This document shows, piece after piece, positions 1 to 9,479 of a DNA stretch of 64,000 nt. Made by a program: the position numbers and the translations under genes. A model generated the notes under the pieces. That model saw only the letters and a list, made by a program, of their open reading frames with translations. It had not been told where the DNA came from and did no database searches. Source of the DNA: Sequoia sempervirens (lineage: Eukaryota > Streptophyta > Pinopsida > Cupressales > Cupressaceae); assembly GCA_007258455.2 (NCBI GenBank), contig VDFB02321253.1:1-64000 (forward strand). The letters are read 5' to 3'. Within the stretch, counting starts at the first letter, position 1, and every line of letters starts with the position of its first letter.

Positions 1-155
1 TCATGCTCTCGATAGATTGAGGGAGACTATCTATAGTCATGCTCCCTTCATATCCATATACGGCGATAGCCTTTACTCTATTCCCAGGGGAGGCCGAGGG
101 CAACTATCTATAGTCGGCACTCCCCCCGTTATATTTATCTATAGATAGATATAGA

Positions 156-197
156 AATTGTTGTCGGGTCCCATCTCCTCTCTACCCGACAACAATT
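156..197. terminator. Perfect 14-bp stem-loop
   Basis: The arms AATTGTTGTCGGGT (156-169) and ACCCGACAACAATT (184-197) are perfect reverse complements around a 14-nt pyrimidine-rich loop. In plant mitochondria such stem-loops often mark mature transcript 3' ends, so a 3'-processing or termination role is possible but inferred. No adjacent gene was recognised to confirm it. Confidence 0.4.
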
Positions 198-537
198 AAG
201 TTCTTAGCTTTAGACAAGACTCAACTCGCGGGCCCCTATCCTCTGAATAGAGATCGATCTTGACGGAATATAGAGATCGATCGATAGAGATCGATCGTCG
301 AGCATTATAGAGTAGAGATCGCTCTCGTGCCCCCGAAGAGAAGAATCGACAACTGCCCGCTCTTTAGGCCCTATATATCTATGGCCTTCGGTCCCCTAAG
401 TCATTCCTTCTAGTAAAAAGAGTAAGTGTAGATATCCATCCAATACGTTGGCTCTGCAAACCCCACCGACCAGCCCCCCCTTAGAATAGTCGGCGGGACC
501 GACCTGAGGCGTATCAACAATAATCTACCGGGCCTCC

Positions 538-616
538 CACTTCTATAATAATAATCTACCTCCAAGAACTAACTATAATCTACCCCTCCCACTTCTATAA
601 TCTACCTCCAAGAACT
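538..616 (+). repeat. Direct repeat of about 30 bp
   Basis: The segment CCCACTTCTATAAT...CTACCTCCAAGAACT occurs at about 538-568 and again at about 585-616, with small indels between the copies. It is one of many short repeats in the mitochondrial-like block. Confidence 0.5.
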
Positions 617-1607
617 CTATAGCCTCCCGCCCCCCCGATCCCGAAGGGCAGGTCGAGTGGAGAGTGTTGGTCCGGAAGGAGGGAGAGTGACCCATCATAT
701 AGTATGGTTGGTTTCTACCCGGTGTTGGGTCTAGTTGGATGCGCATCATGTTACGTCTATAGGAAGGGGTGCATGAATGCCCCGGTTGAGTGGTTGGTAA
801 ACAGTCGATAGTCGATAGTCGACCCAACGACTGAAGTCAGGGCTGCTCTCCCTCTCCCGGCAACCAAGCATACATACCACTCGATCGTATATGGTATGGT
901 TGGACCGTAGCATGAATGGAGTGCTGGGTGGGGGGGGGAATTATAGGGCCTCCAACACCAGACGATAAGCGGATAAGACGGACCGCTGGTGGTATGGTTT
1001 GAGAAGAGTAGTTTCGGGTTGTTAGGAAAGATAAGAAAGAGTGCCGACCTGCCCTTCGGGCACCGACCTGAGGAGAGCATGGGTGGTGGGGTTGGGACCT
1101 CAGGGCGGACCTTTAGCATTATATGCTCCGTAGCATGATGGATGTTACCATCATGTTACGTATCTAGTAGTAGCGCCGATCAGCCTTTTACGACCACTAT
1201 CGGGATAGTGTCGAGTGCAGCGGCCAGTATCCGCCCTGTGTATGCGTGGTTGAGTGGGTGTTAGCTTCGCTTTAGGCATGTGTTAGTTGATGGGTTCGTG
1301 CTTTCGCCCGCTTTATTGCCGGATAGTAGTCGATGTTGCAGTTGATTCATTCCGTGCCGGGTCGGGATTCAAAAGCGAGTGCTCATTTAGGAGAGGGGGG
1401 GCCCTACCGAGATGCTATAAGCTATAACTTTTCCCACCCTGCTGGGAAGCATGGGCCGCCTTTCTTTATTAAGTCAGGAAGGGATGGGGGAAGGGAAAAG
1501 GAGCAAGGTCCACCAGTGATGGGTATCTCCCATACAGATTAAGGAATTGATCTATCAAGCGAGTGATAGCTGTCCACTTGACCAAGCACTGCTTCTAAAG
1601 CATTGAT

Positions 1608-4404
1608 CCTTAGAATAGTAGGGCCCACCGAACTATAATTCCCTCCACACCGGGGGTGGGTGGGTGGCAATAGGGCCCCGGCCTCCCACCCTGCAGCCCC
1701 AGGGGGGTTAAGTCTCCACTGAGCCCTTCTATTCATTTATTGAGCCATAGAATTTTAGGGCGCCCATAGAATTTTAGGGCCCCTACTATTCTAAGGGCGT
1801 ATGTGATATGATGCCAACCAAAAGCCCTCTCCGAGAAGAGCCGAAGGAAGATAGGAAATAAGGGGAATTAATCATGAACCGAGCCCACCAACCTTCTCGG
1901 GGAAAGAAGGCCTTCATGGCTGCTGTCTCTAGGGGCTGCCATCAGCAGGGAGTTCTAACTCCATTGGTTGGTGTAGATTCGGATGTATACATATTTGTAA
2001 CACCCATGTATATCCGGATGTAGATGGGGATAGCCACCAGAGACAGCATGGGACAGAGAAAGGGATGGGTCCGCTGTGAGCTCAACGCATCTATCTCATC
2101 CCTCCGTAGATAGATAAAGGGCCCATCTCCCAGTGCCGTGGTATAATCGTGCCTGCCGCGTAATCCCTAGGGCCTTTCTCAGGTGTTGATCGAAAGCGTG
2201 CCAGTTCCCACCCATCCCATTACGAATCGGATTCCTTACCCGCCCCTATGTATCTTGCTTGGGAAGCACATCTTTCCACCGTGTATCAAGATGCCATGAG
2301 TTATCCATAATTATGTCTATGAGAATCAGACCCGCTCTATCTCCAACTATAGCCTCCCACCCAAGGCCTATCCCGGCTATCCTCCCACGAATATAATCTA
2401 CCGGGCCCCTTAGAATATACGGGGGGTCGGTCCTGCATGCACGAAGGGCCCGACTACCAGCCGCCCTACTATTCGCCAGGGGGCGGGGCCCGGGCCCCTA
2501 AAAGTTTTCTATGGTAGGCTTATCCTAGCAGGCGTGCCTTCGGCGCCGACCATATTGGCCTTACGGTGGGGTTTGTGGTGGGGATTATAGTTCCCATGCA
2601 GGGGCGGCTGGTACTTCGTAGTGAAAAAGGGAAAGAGCTTTCATGTGGCTCGATACATATATAGAGTAGTGGACCTAGCGGCCAGCACCTGGCCCTATTC
2701 GGGATGTCTCCAAATGCTAAGGAACTTGTTTGGACCAGGTTTCTTGGAAATGCTCTTTATTCAGTCACTCGACCGGTTCGATTGATTGGATTGAGATAGC
2801 CCAGGAGGTCGAAACTCGCCTTAAAGAGCACGAGAGCCCGAGAGAGAATAAAACCAACCGGGTCAGGAGAGGTAGGCAGGAATAGAGGACTTAACTACCC
2901 CCAACATCGTCGACCTGCCCACCCCAATCGATTATTGTCTACGTATTAACAACTAAGCCTACCCGAACTGTTCTCATCCACGTCTCTACCAATCATTGTT
3001 CTTGTCATCTCCCTTCCACCTCTCATGTCCACTTGTACCTATCTGATTGGGAATTCCAAGCACTGAAATGGCTAGTAAACCCTAGCTCCACCCTAGTGAA
3101 ATCATCTCAATGAATGGAAAAAGGCTATAGGGAACATCTGGAATCTTCTGTCTCAAATCGTATCGAATCATTATTATTATTTCTCCCCCTACGGCCTACG
3201 ATTCGAGTGAGGGAGCATGTATAGTTAGTTCGTCGATCCATTTATCTGGGCGGGAGGGACCCGCTAACACTTCCTCATTCCGGATCCCCGGGCCCTTGTC
3301 GGTTGCGAGAAAGGACTCCACCCGATAGATAGCTAGCTCCACCTGCTTCTGATGTCCACTCATATGAATAAATAGCTCCGATTCCCCACACCTTCGGGCG
3401 GGTTGAGGAATCCCACTTGATCGGCAGACTCCGACTCCCTTCTGGCGGATGAACCAGGGGGGGGAATGACCTAGAAATGCCTAACTTGATCCGACCTGCT
3501 GTCGATCAATCACTCTTGATGGAGAAAATGAGGGTTCGGTCGGAAGTTAATCACTCGGCTTGGCAAAGCCATACAGATCGGGCTTTCTCGGGGTTGCTCG
3601 GTCGAAGGCTTTATCGGTCGCCATAGAATTTTAGGGCTAGATAGGGGTGGCCTGTTGAGGGTGATAGCCAATGAAGCGGAACTCGGTCACCCGCCCTACT
3701 ATTCTAAGCATGATCCCGATTCAGATCAACGGGCCTTAGAATAGTAGGGCTTCCGGGTGGGGGGGGGTTGCCAGGGTTGGGTGGGACTAGAAGGTTCCCG
3801 GGCTGAGGAACGAGATCATTAGATAGAGGAGACGGAGTCGGGTTAGCCATAGAATTTTAGGGCAAGGCGGATCTGGAGGGATGAAACCCGCTCGACCCGA
3901 TTCCGTTACTGAGCCGAGGGAAGGAGGACCGGCAATAAGGGCCCCCACCCTATATCTCCCCCCCACCCGGAAAGTAAGCGCCCCCCATGAACCCCGGGCT
4001 ATAATTCTCTTGGGGGCGGGTGGGAGCCCATAGAATTGTAGGGGGGAAAGGGCCTAATTTGAGGCTAAGATTGACCTTAGAATAGTAGGGGCCCCACTAC
4101 TATAATTAATCGGAAATCTATACGTAACATGCCCAATTATAGTAGTGGGGGGCCCCTACTATTCTAAGGCGCAGGAGTGGGGAGTGGGCAATCTTTCGCA
4201 TCTTTGTAGGGCCCCGTTTGAGAAGCGTGATAGGTGGGGTGGTTAAGCCGTAAAGAGCGCCAGGTAGGTTTGGTGCGCTTCCACCGCTTCCACCCAACAC
4301 CGGGTAGGGGCTTGCCCGTCCCCCGTCACTTTCCACCCACCATGAAGGCCCCCTTCTTTCATATTATTGGGCCCCCCCAACCCGAACCCATAGAATTTTA
4401 GGGG
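1608..4404. repeat. Dispersed 16-bp repeat family, core TAGAATWKTAGGG
   Basis: Two closely related forms, CCATAGAATTTTAGGGC and CCTTAGAATAGTAGGGC, recur in both orientations. Plus-oriented copies begin near 1,610, 1,745, 1,763, 3,622, 3,734, 3,846, 4,028, 4,075 and 4,388. Minus-oriented copies lie near 1,784, 2,467, 2,500, 3,698 and 4,152, and diverged forms near 483 and 2,404. They are usually flanked by GGGCCC-type runs. Density and conservation suggest a mobile or recombinogenic short element, comparable in style to the Bpu-type repeats described from Cycas mitochondria, though I cannot confirm sequence identity to that family. Confidence 0.6.
4075..4169. repeat. Long inverted repeat made from two copies of the 16-bp element
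   Basis: The left arm (4,075-4,107) starts CCTTAGAATAGTAGGGGCCC and the right arm (4,135-4,169) is its near-perfect reverse complement, around a 27-nt loop. The outer part of each arm is one copy of the dispersed repeat, and the inner part is the shared tract CACTACTATAATT. The structure would form a very stable hairpin. Confidence 0.75.
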
Positions 4405-4741
4405 CCCTCCCCGCTGGGTGGGTGGTTAAGGCTATTCCACAACAACAACAGAAGGAACCGATATAAGGGGGGGCCCGAGGAACCGACGCCCCCCGAGGGT
4501 TTGCCCAACCTTCATCCAAGTGGGAGGCGGATGGGAGGGAGAGGTCGAACAACTGGGAACAAGTGTTTGCATTGCCGGGGATGAACGATTGGTCGAATGC
4601 ATTTGATCGGATGCCTATGACGCTGGGGGATAGTGCCCGGCGCAGGCCGTTGAAGGTTGCCTGGAGTGGTGACGGGGATGCCGGTTCCAGTGCTGATACA
4701 TCGGATGATTCGGAACCATTCGCGCGGAGCCCTCAAACTTA
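4403..4741 (+). pseudogene. Unidentified GC-rich open frame, interrupted upstream by a dispersed repeat
   Basis: The plus strand stays open for about 112 codons, from just after an in-frame TAG that lies within a copy of the 16-bp repeat (about 4,388-4,403) to a TAG at 4,739-4,741. The product would be hydrophilic, Asn/Arg/Pro-rich at the start and Asp/Ser-rich near the end, with segments such as NNWEQVFALPGMNDW and DAGSSADTSDDSEPF. I do not recognise it. There is no convincing ATG at the upstream boundary, so if this was a gene its 5' part was cut off by the repeat. The last few codons run into the retrotransposon, so the original C-terminus is also lost. It could be chance openness in GC-rich DNA. 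Confidence 0.25.
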
Positions 4742-5010
4742 GGGGGTTTGATCTTTTTTATATTCTTAGCAAGTTCACTGGCTAAACAACTTTTCTTATT
4801 TACCAAGTTCAGGGTTTTAGAACTCTCCTCGTGTTGGTCACTCTGGTTTTTAGACCTTTCATCTCTCATCTCAAGTTGCCCTTCTACTTTCCTCTCAAGG
4901 TTGACCAATTGGGCCTGAGTTTCATTCATCAGATTCAGTAACTGATCTAATTTAGCCATAGGATTGTTGTTATCCTGTTCTCCTCTAAACCCTTTACTGG
5001 AATTATCCAT
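4738..5010 (-). pseudogene. gag: Retrotransposon gag N-terminus (truncated)
   Basis: An ATG at 5,010 opens a frame encoding an acidic, Gln/Asn-rich start, then a heptad-like stretch about residues 20-45 (AKLDQLLNLMNETQAQLVNL) likely to form a coiled coil. It ends in KKIKPPKFEGSAR, the motif that precedes the conserved capsid domain in plant Ty3/gypsy-type gag proteins. About 90 codons are retrotransposon-derived. Beyond codon 91 or so the frame continues for about 40 codons into GC-rich sequence unrelated to gag, so the ORF is a chimera across the junction. It lies downstream of the leader repeats and the primer-binding site, as expected for gag. Confidence 0.6.
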
Positions 5011-5216
5011 TCCAATGAAGTTCCTGGAGATGTTGGTAGTTTCTAATTAGTCTTGGTTTTTAATTTTATTCAATAGTTTACATAGCATAAGTTTAAAAAG
5101 TTTTCCATTGCAAATAAACAATCAAATATTTTTTGACTCAAGTCAATTATTAGATTTCAAGCAAAGTAGCTTACAAAGTTTGATATTGATTTAGTTCAAA
5201 TTTGTTTACAAAACGA

Positions 5217-5480
5217 CTATCACTTCCTGTGATAGATTCAATACATAAATGCTACAAAAAAAATTCTTATCACTACCTGTGATAGATTTATTACATAAAT
5301 GTTACAAAATTTCTATCACTACCTGTGATAGATTCATTACATAAATGTTACAAAATTTCTATCACTACCTGTGATATATTCAATACATAAATGTTACAAA
5401 ATTTCTATCACTACCTGTGATAGATTCAATACAAAAAGGTTACAAAATGATTATCACTTCCTGTGATAGATTCAATTCAA
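5217..5480 (-). repeat. Six 46-bp tandem repeats, each with a CTATCAC/GTGATAG palindrome
   Basis: The core TATCACTWCCTGTGATA starts at 5,218, 5,268, 5,314, 5,360, 5,406 and 5,452, giving spacings of 50, 46, 46, 46 and 46 bp. Each unit also carries GATTCAATACATAAATG and TTACAAAAT. The palindrome is the best conserved part. The array lies in the transcribed leader between the primer-binding site and gag. Confidence 0.9.
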
Positions 5481-5485
5481 AATAT

Positions 5486-5734
5486 TTAGGAATCATTTTC
5501 GTTGTCAATGATAAGTTCCTCCTGATCACTAAACTCTGAAAATGGAATAAGTCTGTATCCAAGAGTTGGGACTCGATTTTCTTCAAATGTTTTTGGTTTG
5601 GTCTTGTTATTTGAAAGGTTCTCAGTGCTGATTTTGCTTATTTCAACAAGAATGGTTGACTTAACGTTTTCCTTCCTAGAGGTAGTCCATTTTCTTCCTT
5701 CTTTCCGAAGTCTCTTTAAAGCTTCAGCCATCAT
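5486..5734 (-). CDS. Small leader ORF of the retrotransposon, unknown function
   Basis: This 82-codon ORF begins with two consecutive Met codons and encodes a basic N-terminus (AEALKRLRKEGRKW) followed by a polar, acidic C-terminus (DQEELIIDNENDS). It sits between the primer-binding site and the 46-bp repeats. I recognise no domain. It could be an upstream leader ORF, a remnant of an extra gene, or chance. Confidence 0.25.
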   Translation of the reverse strand: MMAEALKRLRKEGRKWTTSRKENVKSTILVEISKISTENLSNNKTKPKTFEENRVPTLGYRLIPFSEFSDQEELIIDNENDS

Positions 5735-5927
5735 TTCCGAATCCGAAGGAATAGAGCAGCTGGAATAATCATATTTAAGTCTGATTTTCCATAGCCAGAC
5801 GGAAACAGGGTCTTAGATCTTCTTCCGGGGTGTTTTTCGCATCTTCATCCTAGAAAAACACCGATGGTTGGTTTCAGTTTTCTATGTTTTGCATGATGAG
5901 CCCTGTGGTTCAGTGTCGAACCTAGTA

Positions 5928-5939
5928 GCTTTGATACCA
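5928..5939 (-). promoter_or_regulatory. Primer-binding site complementary to initiator Met tRNA
   Basis: The minus strand reads TGGTATCAAAGC, one change from the TGGTATCAGAGC typical of plant LTR retrotransposons. It lies two bases inside the LTR end (TGTAACAC on the plus strand from 5,942). Confidence 0.7.
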
Positions 5940-5941
5940 TA

Positions 5942-6699
5942 TGTAACACTAACTAATCTACAGTTTAAGAATGGAAACTAACTACCAGTTTCAGCTATAC
6001 AATGTAACTGACTAGTTTTCATACTAGGGTTTCCTTTGCAATAACGAATCAGAAAAGATAAACAATTTGAACAATTACATCATAATCAATTCATCAACTA
6101 ACTTTTAGGTTTCAATTTTAGATGAAAAGGAAACAATTAATTGTATACATATAACCGAAAATCACAGTAGGATAATAACTAACTTTTCTTTGCTTTCGAA
6201 ATGTAAAGGGATTTATTACAGCTATGAAATAAACATGCTAAAGTATTTATAACTTAAACTAAGAGAGAGAAAGAGTTACAAGAAAGTACAGTCTGAAGGC
6301 TTCTTGCTGGAATGCTTGAGCAAGACTTGTCATCAAGGGAAAAAGAAATATCATCAAGGGCTTATGCACCCAACCAAGACCTATTGGTCCCCCGTGTTTC
6401 TTCAATTGAAGAGACCCGACCCTTCACGAGGGTAATGAATAAAGGATCACATAATATCATCATGGCATATGAGCCTGGTGTCAAGAACCTATACTATCTG
6501 GTCGATCCTTCACTATAGGCAACTCCTAACTAGAAAGATCACTCTGACCAAGGGTATATCTGGTTCTTGATAGCTGACAAATGCTTAATCTAAGCATCGT
6601 AACCTTGGCCAAGGATTTTATTGTTAATGGCACACCTGTGCCGTCAGCACTCTCACCCTTGCTCTACATGATAATACTAGACGCAAGGTCTATATTACA
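5942..6699 (-). repeat. 5' LTR (minus-strand element)
   Basis: On the plus strand the LTR begins TGTAACACTAAC directly next to the primer-binding site. The other end is placed at ATATTACA (6,699), which mirrors TGTAACA, but the partner LTR is absent so this boundary is tentative. A TATA box (TATAAATA on the minus strand) lies at 6,244-6,251. Short plus-strand ORFs inside it are chance. Confidence 0.5.
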
Positions 6700-8440
6700 A
6701 TGACTTGGTTCAAAATCATTTCTCTTAATTTAAGGTTAAGCCTTTACTATAATGATATATATATAGAGAGAGAGAGACTTATTCGATATTGAGGATCTTT
6801 CAAAACTTTAACATTTATACATCATATAAAGGACTCGGAGTGGGAAGAGAAAATGCACTAATCCAACTCAGAAGTTAAAGAGTAGAAAAGAGAGGATTCG
6901 GCTTAGTCAAGGCAGAATAGTTCACAGAGTGATTTGAAGATAGCTCGATCTACATTCAAAATCAGATATAATGAAGACAAAGTAATTCGAATTCAAGATT
7001 AATAAATTACACAGGTTCATAATAAGATGAGTCTTCTATCGGACAAGTTCCAGAGTGATGGCAAAGGATCCGATTCCAATATACTTTCAAAAAGACGAAG
7101 AAGTTCAATGAAATTTCCTTCCTATACATAAGGGTTTTTAGAACGATTATAGATTCTTTCGATGCAAAGTTTTAACAAATTAAAGACTCTTTTTACATGC
7201 CTGATTATGAAGGTCTGTAGCTCGAAGAAGCTCCAAATTCTTCTCTCCAAATGATTTAGACAAAGACTACAATGCCACTGAAGTCCTTATTGGTCAGAGA
7301 AAATTTTGAGACGGCTTACTCAAGATCAAGAGAACACCACCAGAAATTGAAGACTTGAATAAAATAACCAAGCTTTTCCACGTTAAGCTCGACAGTAGAT
7401 ATGAAACCAAGATTGACATTGGATATAGAAGTCGATTGGGAGAAGGAGATAAACAGAGTGGAAAAAATGGAAAAGCAAAACTGAATGAGGATATCCAACT
7501 AGTAGAATGCCGACTGATTAAGAAGTGAATTCGAGAATGGTAATAGGAAGTAAGACAAACTGATTGTCAATACAGATAGAGGATACTAATTCCCCAAGAA
7601 TGCAAATGTGAATGCGAATGCCAAAAAGATGAGGAAGCAAGCTCTCTAGAGATGAATGTTCAAGTGAAGAAAACCAAGGTAAGACGACTATCCAATTGAG
7701 TCTGCATGCCTTCTTTTTGAACGTTTCGATCAAGAAGAGAGGCCAAGGTGGCGGAGGTTCCCTCCATAACATAACGGATCTTGCCCGCTCACAAACTCAC
7801 GACTTTGAAAAGATAATCCAATGTTTTAAATAATTATTTAATTTCATTTTATATTACCAAAAATGCGTTTAAGAGAAGATCGATGATATATATTACTTAA
7901 TTGACTTATTTTTCTTATAATTTAATTAAATGATTTAGCCAAGGTTATGACTTCAATATAGCTGTCTTACACTGACTCAAGGCTTGATGATAAATTTGAT
8001 CCTTTGTTAACTACGCCCTCTCCTTGATGATATTTCCCTTTCCCTCAAGGTGTTGGCAATATTGCAACCACTTGACAAAAAAAATTAGGGTTAGTTCTTG
8101 ACATATATACATATATTTTAAATTTAAACTCATCAACACATTCATTTTCACATATATAAGAAAATCATTCACATTTGCAGTTACAACATAAATTAAAATT
8201 CTTTTCCCAATTTCACATTCTCATGAAAAGCAGTTAATAACAAATAACATAACGACCGTAATTTCATTGCCATAATCATGTTCAAGACAGAAGGGATGTA
8301 ACAAATATCCTGAAGTGGACATTTTGCTATCTTTACAATGTGGATAGCATACCAACCTAATTGTAGATAATCCATTCTAGTAGCTAGAGACACCAACCTA
8401 TTGACTAGCAACCAATAGAAAGTGCCATCTGCTAGTTTTT
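6700..8440. other. Degenerate sequence with a (TA)n(GA)n microsatellite
   Basis: A short TATATATA-GAGAGAGA microsatellite lies at about 6,751-6,778. From about 6,900 to 7,530 the plus strand looks like decayed coding sequence (see 7,306-7,528). From 7,800 to 8,440 the DNA is AT-rich with nothing recognised. Confidence 0.4.
7306..7528 (+). pseudogene. Decayed coding fragment, unidentified
   Basis: The plus strand stays open for about 73 codons and would encode a Lys/Asp/Glu-rich segment including PPEIEDLNKITKLFHVKLDS and ETKIDIGYRSRLGEGDK. Upstream, after a single in-frame TGA at 7,303, the same frame is open for another 26 or more codons (SPNDLDKDYNATEVLIG). The composition looks like real protein that has acquired stops. 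I cannot name the family. A retroelement or pararetrovirus-like polyprotein is one guess, without a diagnostic motif. Confidence 0.25.
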
Positions 8441-8444
8441 ATCT

Positions 8445-8720
8445 TTCCATTGGGGGTATGAGTGGTGTCCCTAACACCCTGGACCCCCTAGAGACTTGGG
8501 GACTTGGAATGGACATCTTCTTTTTCCTAGATTGGATAGCCTACTCCATTTGCTGCATAAAAATATTAAGGTAACTTTTAAAAGCAAAAAACTGCTGAAA
8601 AGCCCCTAAAATCTAAAAGGGGGAGGACTGTCATTGCAAATGTAGAGCATTGTTTTTATTTTTTAAAATTTCAGCTACTTTTAGTTTGTTTACTTAATTT
8701 TAGTAACTGTCCCTTCATTG
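8445..8720 (-). repeat. Repeat shared in inverse orientation with 22,030-22,290
   Basis: The reverse complement of this segment aligns by eye with 22,030-22,290: both contain CTGAAATTTTAAAAA, TTTGCAATGACA, TCCTCCC, TTTTAGGGG, GCAAATGGA and CCAAGTCCC in the same order and similar spacing. It lies just beyond the 3' end of the hAT relic at 9.48-11.64 kb, so it may be that family's subterminal region. Confidence 0.55.
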
Positions 8721-9479
8721 TCTCCAAGATTTGGGTAAATTTTTGCCATCACTGAAACCTCATTCCTATGTCCCTTTGTCCTAGAAATTCAGAGAAACAC
8801 TGTTGGTTTCCCTTCCTCATTAGTGGATAGCTTAGGCTATTTCTAATGATTTAGGAGATGTGCATTCCTTTATTTTAAAGAATTACACCTCTTAATAATT
8901 TTCCATGTGTACTTGCACTAGGTAATAAATTTTTATCTAGATTTTTTCAAACTGATATGTCAAAGCAGTAATGGAGTCATCCTTCATTTGTCTTATCAAT
9001 GTTTTTCAGGTTATTCTTCAAGCCTTCATTCAATTTAGTATCATTACCTATAGTGAGCAACTACCAAGCCATGAATATACTTAGTAGCTGTGGTCACTGC
9101 ATTGCCATTTTGAACCTTGATGTTTAGGTTTGAATCTGCCAAAGACTTCTCAAACCTATTTCACAGGAAACACTCATCAATCTTAGCAGATCAGGCGTAG
9201 GGAGATTGCTTAAACTAGTACAACACCTATTTGAAGTGACAAGCTAGTTACTCTTTGCCCATTGCTACAATTTAACATCTTATTATGCTTTTCTCGAAAT
9301 TCCCGTCAAGTATTTGAAATCTAATTTGTTATAAAACTCATATAGCATCATATAAGAAACAAAACCACCATAATTTTTTTTTTACTTCAATGTCTATTAG
9401 TAAAACTCAAATTTCATGATAAATATTCACTGTTCAAACTTCAATAGCAATAATTGAAATAATAATGTCAACAATCAAG

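Larger units (their letters stand above)
1..4730. other. Mitochondrial-like block with dense short repeats (possible NUMT or assembly join)
   Basis: This block is clearly richer in G and C than the remaining 59 kb and contains no recognisable nuclear transposon. It has runs of C or G, many short palindromes, and about 16 copies of a 16-bp repeat, a texture known from gymnosperm mitochondrial DNA. I could not identify any standard mitochondrial gene, tRNA or group II intron domain V in it, so the mitochondrial origin is an inference from composition and repeat style. It stops at about 4,730, where AT-rich retrotransposon sequence begins. It could be a nuclear insertion of mitochondrial DNA or an assembly chimera. 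Short open frames inside it look like composition artefacts and are not annotated, except the one at 4,403-4,741. Confidence 0.5.
4735..6699 (-). mobile_element. 5' part of an LTR retrotransposon, truncated in gag by the mitochondrial-like block
   Basis: Read on the minus strand, the order is LTR (about 6,699-5,942), a primer-binding site TGGTATCAAAGC (5,939-5,928), a leader with a small ORF and a 46-bp repeat array, then the start of gag (5,010 downward). The gag frame ends abruptly at about 4,735 where the composition changes. No protease, RT or integrase follows. It is an incomplete copy whose remainder lies elsewhere or was lost at the junction. Confidence 0.65.

Noticed and set aside
573..1736. 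ORFs of 65-120 codons in the mitochondrial-like block
   Set aside because: Composition driven by GC-rich repeats; no similarity to any mitochondrial protein I know.
5217..5480. CRISPR array
   Set aside because: Regular 46-bp repeats with palindromes, but there are no unique spacers and the host is a eukaryotic retroelement.
6312..6518. 68-codon plus-strand ORF
   Set aside because: It lies inside the minus-strand LTR, antisense to its transcript, with no domain.
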